From Acidobacteriaceae bacterium (GTDB lineage: Bacteria > Acidobacteriota > Terriglobia > Terriglobales > Acidobacteriaceae): a stretch of DNA of 64,000 nt. Numbering within the stretch: the first letter of the stretch is position 1; each line of letters starts with the position of its first letter. The notes under the pieces were generated by a model that did no database searches, was not told the DNA's origin, and was given only the letters and a program-made list of their open reading frames with translations. The translations under genes and the position numbers were made by a program. The stretch spans positions 1-64,000 of the forward strand of contig JASHRF010000061.1 in the NCBI GenBank assembly GCA_030037545.1, in the 5' to 3' direction. Below are positions 19,201-26,899 of this stretch, piece by piece.

Positions 19201-19764
19201 GCTGCCGCTGGCCGATGGCGAGCTGGTGCCGGATGCGGTATCGGTTTGCACTCCGGGAAGGGCCTGAATCACGTTCAGTGGGCTCGTGCCACCGCTCCCG
19301 TAATAGTTTACTGGCAGATTCGATACATTTTGTCCGCTCAGAGTGGCGGAAATCGAAGCCGTTTCGGTGTTGATGGCTCCCGCGGACTCCGCGTTTACGG
19401 TCACCTCTTCCTTCGCGGCCGCCACGGCCAGGGACACGTCCGCTCGTAGCTCCTGCCGCGCCGAGAGCCGAAGGCCCTCAATGAACTTGGTTTCAAAGCC
19501 CGTCTTACTCACCTGAAGCCGGTAGGTTCCAGGCGTGAGTTCCAAAGCCTGGTAATTTCCGCCGGTGTCGGTTTGATAGGTGGCAGTTACTCCTTCGTCG
19601 ACGTTCGTGACCTTGACCGTAGCATCGGGAATCACCGCTCCGCTGGCGTCCTTGACCGTGCCCAGAATAGTCGATTGCGTCGACTGGGCCAGCAAAACCG
19701 GCGTGATCAGGATGGCCACCGCCGCCAGAATATTTTGGAAAGAATGGATTACAGAAAACCGCAC
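16213..19764 (-). CDS. Oar-like TonB-dependent outer-membrane receptor
   Basis: The start is a GTG at 19764 with GGGAGG six bases upstream. The 1183-residue product has a signal peptide (IHSFQNILAAVAILITPVLL), then a carboxypeptidase-regulatory-like beta-sandwich (about 30-110: ILGTVKDASGAVIPDATVKV, GNYQALELTPGTYRLQV). The plug domain is about 125-260 (NVIQALPGVQTDTASG, GGQPSQNEASVDGISTQNVR, AEIRVDGVNNNAEFGQAGEI). A long beta-barrel ends in KVSVKIEF-type residues with a terminal Phe. This is the CarboxypepD_reg/TonB-receptor architecture that acidobacteria use widely for importing sugars, peptides or metals. No TonB box can be assigned. A promoter and palindrome lie upstream, so it is transcribed alone. 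Confidence 0.9.
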   Translation of the reverse strand: MRFSVIHSFQNILAAVAILITPVLLAQSTQSTILGTVKDASGAVIPDATVKVTNVDEGVTATYQTDTGGNYQALELTPGTYRLQVSKTGFETKFIEGLRLSARQELRADVSLAVAAAKEEVTVNAESAGAINTETASISATLSGQNVSNLPVNYYGSGGTSPLNVIQALPGVQTDTASGTSSPSASGSSGNMGFSVQGGQPSQNEASVDGISTQNVRYNIPLADAFPSAESIAEIRVDGVNNNAEFGQAGEITVVSKSGGNQYHGTGFWHFQNSALDATAFGVSVKPQLLGNDFGVSVGGPASIPHLYKGRDRTFFFATYEGFRFPKQTPFQEMVPTADMLSGNFGVEFPTQPVIDPADATPYSNNQVNPISPSAMPFLSLFPAPNFPASAPYTTIAAAQAGAGYNYTANLPSNYDTNQFDARVDHHFSPKALVLARYTFKNITLLDPQNLLVPSITDFDNYRILASSLIYNFTPNLLNEFRFGFTVEENGQRNELNGAPYTDSAAFDPVTAGLPINGETVVDFPSVLTSLYAGNYNQTYQSHLIQYDDNLTWVRGKHTVKMGGDIRDLHSLTTLGNATTTNVEGFAFAGLYTSGYFGALFGQSFSQAAYQFADYLAGTPYETEYFTLVPTDDGATAYYALYGQDQWRVTPRLTLSFGLRYEFDPAMHDTTGTIGNFNPSVATTGEVIYPDGYASKLNSVFLDQFDACGYGPSTTAYAACTPVLSNSQAGLPSGLRHAQTDRFMPRVGLAWRPFNDDKTVVSAGFGIYNTTILGSSFFAMTDTLQAATLYYYNLTSAPYYPPTYTWPQTSPGTAQGYGTAIFSSANQIDWKNPYSMQWNLSFERELKGNIGTRISYVGMRTDDLVYYGDENDMTYSSTTPAESRPLTDRPFPNWGSIADTLNGAQAIYNALEIEGNRRFQHGLTFESAYTWAKNLADNLGPNATSFVGEVGNEATYLHDVPLDYGNVYGTRRQRWISSGLYELPFGRGRAFGANMSRGVDVIVGGWQLSSIFLVQTGPYLTAYIPAGDADPSGTGSGTIHDINQRPDMTGSSIVPANRTRAQWLNPDAFACPSDTGYTATSYAGNDCTVGVHSDPIGRFGNESNGNILGPGTVNLSAGLNKTVAIRENLHLRMEGTFTNVLNHTNLNDPTLDITNVDFGKISSARGSDFGSARTGQVSVKIEF

Positions 19765-19831
19765 GATTCACCTCCCAAATGGAAACAGCGAAACGGTGAC
19801 ACGTGGACATCTCATGTATATTGCGCATGTT

Positions 19832-19861
19832 ACAATATGAGCGACGCTCAACTTTTGTCAA
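19832..19861 (-). promoter_or_regulatory. Sigma-70 promoter of the Oar-like receptor
   Basis: On the minus strand TTGACA (19861-19856), 18 bases, TATTGT (19837-19832). The -35 is perfect and the -10 matches four of six. It lies about 70 bases before the GTG start and faces only this gene. Confidence 0.55.
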
Positions 19862-19868
19862 GTGAAAA

Positions 19869-19904
19869 TTCGGTAATGGGCCGATTTCGAGACCCATTAC
19901 CGAA
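19869..19904. promoter_or_regulatory. 36-bp palindrome with perfect 12-bp arms upstream of the receptor promoter
   Basis: TTCGGTAATGGG (19869-19880) and CCCATTACCGAA (19893-19904) are perfect inverted repeats separated by 12 bases. It sits seven bases upstream of the -35 box and 88 bases after the PI-PLC-like gene stop. It may be an upstream operator or activator site for the receptor. Alternatively it may be the terminator of the upstream gene: a short TTTT follows the stem on the minus strand, which is a weak U-tract. Confidence 0.5.
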
Positions 19905-19991
19905 AATTCCATGGATCAAGATCTCAACTTTGCGGCCCGCATTGCTGATCTCGCGGAAACAGGCCCTTCTGAGCCTGGAATGACCAGGCGC

Positions 19992-21179
19992 TCAACGCGG
20001 CACGGCAGGCTCAAGCATTGAATCCATGCAGGTTGGAGGCGTGGTCACCGGGTTGCAACGGGCCGGAAGCTTATCGGGCAAGGCGACAAAATATCCAGAC
20101 CATTTGGCGGGCTCAAACCATGGATAATCGGTGCTTACAATCTGGGCCCCGCTCGCCAGTGCTCTGTCCCGGCGGCGGACATCGCCGCTGCGCGCCTCGG
20201 CAGTATCTGAATCCGCCATGGTGCGCACCAGGTAGCCCTGGCGGACCAGCGCTGCAATGGCCTCTGCGTTTGTGTCGTTCTCCTCGACAAAAGCGGCGTC
20301 AGGATGGCCTGGAGTTGCATTGGTGAAGAGAACGCGCCCGCGCAATGCTGGGTGTCCTTGCAGGTAAATCGGCCCAGCCCAGGCCTGGTCCATGAGAAAG
20401 ATCACCTTACCGCGCGCCTTCCCCAATGTGGGCCAACCATCCTTCCGAACCGCCCGTTCCAGCGTGCGACGGTGTCCGCGCACCTGGTCCGGTGTGATCA
20501 CCTCGTCCTTGGAAAAGACCGATCGGATGGCTGCATCCAGCGCGTCGAAAGTCACGGCCGTGAAATGCTCGGGGATGGTCCAGGGAAAATTCGCATCCGG
20601 CACATCGCGCTTGGTTTCCACCAGAATGAAGATGGGGACGTGGTGCGGATGGGCCTTCGACCAGTTGCGCACCATCTCCAGGCAGGCCGTGAACGGCTGG
20701 CAGTTGCTCGCATAATCCACATCCTGCACGTGCATCACCTTGAAGCCTGCCTTCAGCATCACGCCCTTCGGGTAGGGATCGGGATCGGCGGGCAACCCGG
20801 CCTGCGCAACGAAAACCTGCCCCATCGGATGAGCATAGAGGCCGCCCTTGCTATCGGCGAAGATATCCAGCTCGATCTGCCGGATTCCACGATTCAACTG
20901 CACCGCCAATCCGGCGTGCGCATAATCCAGCTCCGCAAACGCCCTGGGATCTTTCTGTTGCACCAGCTTGGCAATCGAGGGCAGAAGCCCGGCGTGATAG
21001 CTGTTGTGCGTCCCGATCACCTGGATCTGGTTGATCCGAACCGCGTTGTCGCCATCCCCGGCCTGCGCGCTCTGCTGCGCATGGGCAAACATTGCGATCA
21101 TTAAGATTCCAGCCACAGCGACAGCCAACATGGGTGCTCTCACCAAAGCTTTCCCCCTGCCAACATGTTCATTGCTCAT
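19992..21179 (-). CDS. Secreted PI-PLC-like protein (calcium-dependent phosphoinositide phospholipase C family)
   Basis: The ATG at 21179 is chosen because GGGAG lies five bases upstream and it begins just before a signal peptide (APMLAVAVAGILMIAMFAHA). A longer frame to 21293 overlaps the divergent transporter region. Of the 395 residues, key features are IQVIGTHNSYHAG (catalytic His region), RGIRQIELDIFADSKGGLYA (metal-binding acidic cluster), PIFILVETKRDVP and GKVIFLMDQ. These fit the TIM-barrel PI-PLC-C1 group typified by the Streptomyces calcium-dependent enzyme (about 400 aa). Substrate may be inositol phospholipids, GPI-like anchors or another phosphodiester. Its neighbours give no pathway. 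Confidence 0.75.
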   Translation of the reverse strand: MSNEHVGRGKALVRAPMLAVAVAGILMIAMFAHAQQSAQAGDGDNAVRINQIQVIGTHNSYHAGLLPSIAKLVQQKDPRAFAELDYAHAGLAVQLNRGIRQIELDIFADSKGGLYAHPMGQVFVAQAGLPADPDPYPKGVMLKAGFKVMHVQDVDYASNCQPFTACLEMVRNWSKAHPHHVPIFILVETKRDVPDANFPWTIPEHFTAVTFDALDAAIRSVFSKDEVITPDQVRGHRRTLERAVRKDGWPTLGKARGKVIFLMDQAWAGPIYLQGHPALRGRVLFTNATPGHPDAAFVEENDTNAEAIAALVRQGYLVRTMADSDTAEARSGDVRRRDRALASGAQIVSTDYPWFEPAKWSGYFVALPDKLPARCNPVTTPPTCMDSMLEPAVPR

Positions 21180-21421
21180 GTTACTCCCAAACCCGGCCTC
21201 GGCCTCGGAAAACAACCCGAATTCCGCCATTCGCCCTGCTGCTGATTGGCCTGCGTCCGGCGCATGGAAAGTGGGGCATCTGTGATCGAACATCCGATCG
21301 CCATATTATGCTGGAGGCAGTCTTGCCCGCACATCTGGCCTTATGCACGGTTGTGCCGCTTGCGGACCGTCGAAAGGGTAGGTTGGTGTTGAACAGGGTT
21401 CTGCCGCAAAGGCGCGACCGG

Positions 21422-22558
21422 ATGATTCTGCTTCCCGTCGTCGGGGCGCAACTCATTGTCACCACCAGCCTTTTCCTCATGCCGGTTATTATTGACACGC
21501 TCCAGGTTCACGCCGGCCTTTCGGCGAAGGCTGCCGGATCGTTGTTGAGCATGGAGCTCGCCACTTCGGCCCTCACCACTTTATGTGTCTCCGTGTGGCG
21601 CCGCAACCATTCGTCGCGGCATTGGGCATTCGCCGGCGGGCTGCTCACAGTTGCCGCCACTGCGCTCACCCTCATCTCAGCCGCACCACTGCTTCTTTTT
21701 GCCACCCGGTTCCTGGCTGGAGTTGGAGCGGGTGTGGTGGGCGCCGAAGCAACCAGCGTTCTGGCGTGCGGAATCGACCGGGAACGGCTGATCGCGACCG
21801 TGACCATCGTTTCCATTGTTGACGCCGCGTTTTGGCTTGCGGTACTGCCTTACATGATCGACAGCATTGGATATCGGGCGCCCTATGCCTGTCTTCTGCT
21901 CATCTGCTTGAGCGGCACATATCTGTTGCGGCGCCTGCCCTCGTTCTCCATCCGGCAGGGCGCCACTGTGCAGGCTTCCCGGTCACCCTTTGCCGTATTC
22001 GCCGTACTTGTCTTTGCCGCTGTCTTTCTCACCCAGTTGGGGCAAGGCGCATTCTGGAGCATGGAAAGCATTTATGGCAGCAACGCCGGGTTCAACAACC
22101 ATGCCATCGGCATGATCCTTTCCATCGTCACACTGCTCTTGTTGCTCGGCGCCCTCGGGGCGGCGTGGACCGGCAATCGCTTCGGGCGTTTGCCTTCGCT
22201 GCTGACGCTCATCGCAACGAATGCGCTTTCGATCCTTCTCGTCAGCACCATCGCGGTCCACATTGTCTATGTCGCAGCTAACGTTCTGCAGTCGCTCACC
22301 AACCTTTCTTCGGTGATCTATCAACTTGCTTTGGCGGCCAGCCTAGATCGCTCGGGACGGGCAGTCGCGGTGAGCACAGCCCTGGTAACGCTTGGCAATG
22401 GCCTGGGGCCAGGTCTCGCGGCTGGCTTGAGCGCTGGCTTTTCCGCGCCCTCGGTGGGCGTATGTGTTCTCGGTTTCAACGCTGCGGCTTTGGGCTTTTA
22501 TTGCGCGGTCGCATGGCGCCGGATGGCCAGGCCGGAAACATCTGCTACTCTGACGTAA
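21422..22558 (+). CDS. MFS transporter
   Basis: I take the ATG at 21422 (MILLPVVGAQLIVTTSLFLM), preceded by AAAGG nine bases upstream. The open frame extends further left to 21092, but those residues look like non-coding, and start codons at 21309 or nearby cannot be excluded. The 378-residue protein has about twelve hydrophobic helices with the weak A-loop CVSVWRRNHSSRHWAFAGGL between helices 2 and 3, and the typical GxxPGLAAGLSAGF-like ending (LGNGLGPGLAAGLSAGFSAP). Substrate is unknown; sugars or aromatic compounds are common for this size. It is divergent from the PI-PLC-like gene with 242 bases between. Confidence 0.75.
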   Translation: MILLPVVGAQLIVTTSLFLMPVIIDTLQVHAGLSAKAAGSLLSMELATSALTTLCVSVWRRNHSSRHWAFAGGLLTVAATALTLISAAPLLLFATRFLAGVGAGVVGAEATSVLACGIDRERLIATVTIVSIVDAAFWLAVLPYMIDSIGYRAPYACLLLICLSGTYLLRRLPSFSIRQGATVQASRSPFAVFAVLVFAAVFLTQLGQGAFWSMESIYGSNAGFNNHAIGMILSIVTLLLLLGALGAAWTGNRFGRLPSLLTLIATNALSILLVSTIAVHIVYVAANVLQSLTNLSSVIYQLALAASLDRSGRAVAVSTALVTLGNGLGPGLAAGLSAGFSAPSVGVCVLGFNAAALGFYCAVAWRRMARPETSATLT

Positions 22559-22665
22559 CCGTCGCATTCGCTCCCATGGGCGGCCGCCAAGTCCGGGTGC
22601 GCAAGCTCATGGTTAGCGGCCATGGCTCCCAACCCAAGCAAGGAAATTGAATTCGCTCCAGTTCC

Positions 22666-24087
22666 ATGAATGACGACCTGACCAATACGGATGTGATTAA
22701 TACGGCCGAAGCGATCTTGCCGGAGCGCCGTCTTGAGAGACTGCGAACCGTTGTCGACGCCGGCATGGCGCGCTCCTTTTCGTGGCGCAAGACTCAACTC
22801 GACGGGCTGCTGCGTTTTGTCGAGGACCATCAAACGGCCATGCTTGAAGCCCTGAAAGCGGACCTGGGTCGTTGCCCAACCGAAGCCCGCCTGGTAGACG
22901 TCACCATGGTCTGCGCCGAGATACAACGTATGCGGCGCCATCTGCGCAAATGGTTGCGGCCCCGTTTTGTTCACACTCCCCTTGCGGCGCAGCCGGGAAA
23001 AAGTTGGATCGAGCAGGAGCCATTTGGCTTGGCGCTGATCCTGGGCACGTGGAACTATCCGTTTCAGCAGATTCTCCTTCCGCTTGCCGGAGCGCTGGCC
23101 GCCGGCAATGCCGCGGTGGTCAAGCTGAGTGAGGTTGCGCCGCGCGCCGCTGCGCTGATGGCCGCGCATTTGGAGCATTACGTCGATCCGGAGGCAGTCA
23201 TCGTCATTACCGGCGGTCCGGAAACAGCTTCGCAACTTCTCGAATTCCGGTTTGACAAGATTTTTTTCTCCGGCCAGAGCCGCGTGGGCCGGATCGTGAT
23301 GGCCGCGGCCGCGGCTCACTTGACGCCTGTGACCCTCGAACTGGGCGGGAAAAATCCGGCGCTCCTTGCCCCCGATTGCCCACTCGAGGTCGCCGCTCGG
23401 CGCATTGCCTGGGGCCGCTTCATGAACGCTGGCCAGCTTTGTGTGGCGCCCGATTATGTCCTGGCGCCGGAACCGCTGCGTCTGCCTCTGATCGCTGCCC
23501 TGCAACGGGCCATAAAACGCTTTTATGGGCCCGACCCGCAGCGCAGCGACTCCTTTGCGCGCATTGTTAATCAGCGTCATTTTCAAAGGTTGCTGGCGCT
23601 CATGCACGATGGCCGCATTGCCGTCGGGGGCCAGTCGGATCCGGCCGACTTGTATATTGCGCCCACCGTGCTTACCGATTTGCCCGGCCATGCCGCGGTT
23701 CTCGAAGAAGAGATCTTCGGCCCCATACTGCCGGTTGTCGGGTACGCAGAAATCGAAGATGCCCTGGCCTTTGTCAGGCAACGGCCCAAACCGCTGGCGC
23801 TCTACCTCTTCACCAGGAATCGCAGGTTGCAGCAACAGGTGATTCGCGGCACAAGTTCAGGGAGTGTTGTAGTAAACGACGTCCTGGTCAACCAGATTGT
23901 CCCCGGCCTTCCCTTTGGCGGCGTCGGCAGCAGCGGGATGGGCGCCTTTCACGGCCGCTACACGCTTGACGCTTTTTCCCATGCCAAAGCCGTGGTGCGC
24001 CGGTCGTTCCGCGCCGATATCGACGCGCGCTATCCGCCCTTCAGCGAGATGAAGGACCAGCTTTTGACCTGGCTGATTTCCCGGTAG
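22666..24087 (+). CDS. Aldehyde dehydrogenase, ALDH3-like
   Basis: The 473-residue enzyme lacks the long N-terminal extension of ALDH1/2 and fits the ALDH3 or fatty/coniferyl aldehyde type (about 450-480 aa). Visible are EQEPFGLALILGTWNYPF (cofactor binding), LELGGKNP with the general base Glu at about 225, and FMNAGQLCVAPDYVLAP with catalytic Cys about 259. The FSGQSRVG and FGGVGSSGMGAFHGRYTLDA motifs complete the family pattern. It oxidises an aldehyde to the acid with NAD(P). The next gene on the opposite strand, a TetR regulator, overlaps its 3' end by 47 bases; such pairs can be co-regulated. Confidence 0.9.
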   Translation: MNDDLTNTDVINTAEAILPERRLERLRTVVDAGMARSFSWRKTQLDGLLRFVEDHQTAMLEALKADLGRCPTEARLVDVTMVCAEIQRMRRHLRKWLRPRFVHTPLAAQPGKSWIEQEPFGLALILGTWNYPFQQILLPLAGALAAGNAAVVKLSEVAPRAAALMAAHLEHYVDPEAVIVITGGPETASQLLEFRFDKIFFSGQSRVGRIVMAAAAAHLTPVTLELGGKNPALLAPDCPLEVAARRIAWGRFMNAGQLCVAPDYVLAPEPLRLPLIAALQRAIKRFYGPDPQRSDSFARIVNQRHFQRLLALMHDGRIAVGGQSDPADLYIAPTVLTDLPGHAAVLEEEIFGPILPVVGYAEIEDALAFVRQRPKPLALYLFTRNRRLQQQVIRGTSSGSVVVNDVLVNQIVPGLPFGGVGSSGMGAFHGRYTLDAFSHAKAVVRRSFRADIDARYPPFSEMKDQLLTWLISR

Positions 24088-24802
24088 ATTTTGCTTTGCG
24101 AGCGGCGGCGCCGCGGCGGGCCTTTCTTTCTCCGCGGAGTGAAGAGGCACGGCCGCTTAACGTCACGGAATCGATGAGCAGAGAAATCGCCGCCTTTAAA
24201 GAAAGCAGGACGCGGGCACGATGCGGCTCGGGGAGGGTGAGAGCGAGACGCGTGGTGGCGCTGGCTGTCTCGATTGCGATCAAGGCGCAGTCGTAAACGG
24301 CGCTGGGGTTCGATCCGGGATACATCTTCTGCAATGCGCCGGCGATAACTCGGGCATTTTGAAGTGTGTCCTCGACATTGAGCGCGCGCAGCTCGATGGA
24401 TGCGGCGACGCAACTCCATATTTCGATGAATGCGGGGTTGGAGGCCTGCAGCTCGGCCATCCGATCAATAATGATCCCGATCAGGCTGTTCGACTCATTC
24501 TTGCCTTCCTTGATGGCGTTGCGTATGCCAACGGCCAAAGTCTCGGAAATTGCGGACGTGTAACGAGTCCACATCTCGCGCACAATGGCCAGTTTCATGG
24601 GGAAATACTGGTATACCGAAGCAATCGGCATCTTGGCCTCGCGCGCAATTTCGCGCATGGAAACTGCTTCATAGCCACGCGCTGCGAACAGGCGAAGAGC
24701 GGTTTCCAATACGCTTTCAAATCGGGCCTGGCTGCGCTCCTGGCGTGGGATCCGTTTGACTTGCGTTCTGCTTTCGACATCGAACATCGATCGTTTCTTC
24801 AT
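24041..24802 (-). CDS. TetR-family transcriptional regulator
   Basis: The 253-residue product from the ATG at 24802 has the TetR helix-turn-helix at about 20-65 (RQERSQARFESVLETALRLF, then AARGYEAVSMREIAREAKMP and IASVYQYFPMKLAIVREMW). A helical ligand-binding region and a Lys/Arg-rich tail (RGERKARRGAAARKAKSTGK) follow. An in-frame ATG at 24787 is an alternative start. The C-terminal basic tail is coded within the overlap with the aldehyde dehydrogenase 3' end. It may regulate the convergent dehydrogenase or the divergent operon, but the LacI-type palindrome upstream of the latter does not look TetR-like. Confidence 0.85.
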   Translation of the reverse strand: MKKRSMFDVESRTQVKRIPRQERSQARFESVLETALRLFAARGYEAVSMREIAREAKMPIASVYQYFPMKLAIVREMWTRYTSAISETLAVGIRNAIKEGKNESNSLIGIIIDRMAELQASNPAFIEIWSCVAASIELRALNVEDTLQNARVIAGALQKMYPGSNPSAVYDCALIAIETASATTRLALTLPEPHRARVLLSLKAAISLLIDSVTLSGRASSLRGERKARRGAAARKAKSTGKSARSKAGPSSR

Positions 24803-25100
24803 GTGATTGGCCCGCGTGCGCAATTTCGCTTCCCGGCAATCGAACCTGCCCCGCCAAATTTGTCTATGAATTGCCACGGTACGGGTATTCCGCTCCGTTG
24901 CTCCGACCCCGCCGGGTTTCTCAATTTCTGCGCAGAATCGGCGTATCGCTCATCAAATAGACCATACACCATCCGTCAACAGTCAAAAGAAGCGGCCATC
25001 CAGCAGGCACATCTGGCTCCAGTTCTGCAGCAGGCACCCACGCGTCCGTGGCCTGGATCTGAAAGCCGGCGGATAGCGGTAAGCAGAGCCGGCTCCTCTA

Positions 25101-25129
25101 TTGACATATGTGACTCATGCTCATATTAT
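25101..25129 (+). promoter_or_regulatory. Strong sigma-70 promoter of the kinase/aldolase operon
   Basis: TTGACA (25101-25106), 17 bases, TATTAT (25124-25129). Both boxes are near consensus with ideal spacing. It is about 170 bases upstream of the kinase start, and the 495-base gap back to the TetR gene has no other coding feature. Confidence 0.75.
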
Positions 25130-25140
25130 GCAGACAATTT

Positions 25141-25159
25141 TGCGGAAACAGTTTCCGCA
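25141..25159. promoter_or_regulatory. 19-bp LacI-type operator palindrome
   Basis: TGCGGAAAC-A-GTTTCCGCA is a perfect 9-1-9 palindrome, centred about 21 bases downstream of the -10 box, so a bound protein would block initiation or clearance. The GGAAAC/GTTTCC half-sites resemble LacI-family (GalR/CcpA-like) operators. The only LacI gene in the window is at 48481, some 23 kb away; the cognate regulator may lie elsewhere. Confidence 0.6.
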
Positions 25160-25297
25160 CTTAGGATTGCTTTGCCGGCCGCGCGGAACAGCGCTCTTCT
25201 CGGCCAGGGCGGGCCGGATTTGCCGGCGGGTGCGCGTGTTAAGCGCATGCTGTTCGAGGAAGAGCTGCGCCTTTTAATTTAGCTTGAGGGACGAGCC

Positions 25298-26899
25298 ATG
25301 GTGGTCGGGCACCACAACCGATTTGCACTCGCCGTCGACCTGGGGACCACGGGTTGCAAATCTGCATTGGTAGCTCCTGACGGAGCCGTCCACAAGTGGG
25401 CCTTCCGTCCTGTTCCCTTGCACCTCGTCGATCAGATTGGCGCTGAGCAGGACCCGGAAGATTGGTGGAGCGCATTCCTCAGCTCCGCGCAGGAACTCAT
25501 CGGTTCTTTGCCCGCGTTGGACGGAGAAATCGCCGCCATTTGTTGCTCCTGCCAGGGAGAATGCATCATCCCTGTCGATCGGGACGGCCGTCCCTTGCAA
25601 CGCGCGATGTCATGGATGGATATGCGTGGGGCCGAGATGATTCGCCGCCGTGCTGGAAATCGGGCGTTTTCCGTGGCCGGCTACGGCCCCATGAAATTGC
25701 TGCACTGGATCCATCGCGCCGGCGGCGCTCCGGCTCTCTCGGGAAAAGATTCTGCGGGACACATCGCCTTCATCAAAGAGACGCGGCCGGCCATCTACGA
25801 TCGAACCTATAAGTTTTTCAATGCCCTCGACTATATGAACCTGCGCCTCACCGGCCGGTTCGTCGCCACGGTAGACTCGATCCTTACCTCCTGGGTCACT
25901 GACAACCGCAACGCCTCCAATATCCGCTATGACAAAAAACTTGCTGGCCAATCCGGCATCGACTTGGAGAAACTGCCGGAAATTGTCCGCTGCACCGATG
26001 TGCTTGGCCCTCTTTGCCCTTCGGCTGCTGCACAGCTCGGGCTGCCGCGCGACACGCCGGTAGTTGCGGGCGCCGTGGACAACTCCGCCGCAGCCATCGG
26101 GTCCGGGGCCATTCGGGATGGTGAAGCTCACCTCTATCTAGGTACGTCTTCCTGGGTGGGCGCGCATGTCCCCTTCAAGAAGACCGATGTGTTTGCGCAG
26201 ATTGCCTCTGTGCCTTGCGCTATAAGCGGGCGCTACCTGGCCGTCGCTCTACAGTCCTCAGCCGGCTCTAATCTTTCTTTTCTGTTCGACAAGATCCTCT
26301 TCCATCCCGATGAGTTCGGCACGGAGCGGCCGTCCGATGTCTATTCCATTTTGGAAATAGTCGCGGCCTCCGTTCCGCCAGGCGCTCGCGGCTTGCTGTA
26401 CACGCCCTGGATCTTCGGAGAACGCAGTCCGGTCGATAATTCGAGTTTGCGGGCCGGTCTGCTCAATCTATCCCTCGAGCACTCTCGCGCAGACATGATC
26501 CGCGCCATCCTTGAAGGCATAGCTTTGAACACGCGCTGGATGGTCACGCCTTTCAATCGTTTTCTCGGCAAGCGGCTCGGCCAAATCACCATGGTCGGCG
26601 GAAGTGCGGCCTCTGACGTCTGGTGCCAGATCTTCGCCGACGTACTCGGCATTACCGTTCGGCAAGTCGAGTCTCCTATCCAGGCAAATGCAGTGGGAGC
26701 GGCTCTTATCGGCTTGGTAGGGATCGGCGCTCTATCTTACGACAATGTCCCGGAGATGATCAAAATTCGCCGCACCTATCTGCCCGATTCTGGACGCAAG
26801 GCCATTTACGACGATCTCTTCGATGCTTTCAGACTTGCCTATCGGCGTCTGGCGCCGTTGTACCGAAAGTTGAATCTCTCCGGCAAGGTGCGCCCATGA
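25298..26899 (+). CDS. FGGY-family carbohydrate kinase
   Basis: The 533-residue kinase starts AVDLGTTGCKSALVAPDG (phosphate-1 loop) and has the FGGY_N fold with SWMDMRGAEMIRR. FGGY_C has PVVAGAVDNSAAAIGSGAI and ALNTRWMVTPF-type substrate segments, then ITMVGGSAASDVWCQIFADV and QANAVGAALIGLVGIG. GAGGG seven bases upstream of the ATG supports the start. FGGY enzymes phosphorylate pentoses, polyols or ketoses (xylulose, rhamnulose, fuculose, erythritol); xylulokinase-like is the closest general impression. ATGA overlap with the class II aldolase makes phosphorylated ketose the likely aldolase substrate. A rhamnulokinase role is possible given RhaA and RhaT elsewhere in the window. Confidence 0.85.
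   Translation: MVVGHHNRFALAVDLGTTGCKSALVAPDGAVHKWAFRPVPLHLVDQIGAEQDPEDWWSAFLSSAQELIGSLPALDGEIAAICCSCQGECIIPVDRDGRPLQRAMSWMDMRGAEMIRRRAGNRAFSVAGYGPMKLLHWIHRAGGAPALSGKDSAGHIAFIKETRPAIYDRTYKFFNALDYMNLRLTGRFVATVDSILTSWVTDNRNASNIRYDKKLAGQSGIDLEKLPEIVRCTDVLGPLCPSAAAQLGLPRDTPVVAGAVDNSAAAIGSGAIRDGEAHLYLGTSSWVGAHVPFKKTDVFAQIASVPCAISGRYLAVALQSSAGSNLSFLFDKILFHPDEFGTERPSDVYSILEIVAASVPPGARGLLYTPWIFGERSPVDNSSLRAGLLNLSLEHSRADMIRAILEGIALNTRWMVTPFNRFLGKRLGQITMVGGSAASDVWCQIFADVLGITVRQVESPIQANAVGAALIGLVGIGALSYDNVPEMIKIRRTYLPDSGRKAIYDDLFDAFRLAYRRLAPLYRKLNLSGKVRP

Noticed and set aside
17554-19449. A 631-residue open frame on the plus strand antisense to the Oar-like receptor
   Set aside because: It lies wholly opposite a well-supported receptor gene, has low-complexity Arg/Gly/Val composition typical of antisense frames in GC-rich DNA, and no family motifs.
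22498-23835. A 445-residue minus-strand frame opposite the aldehyde dehydrogenase
   Set aside because: Antisense shadow of a gene with complete ALDH motifs.
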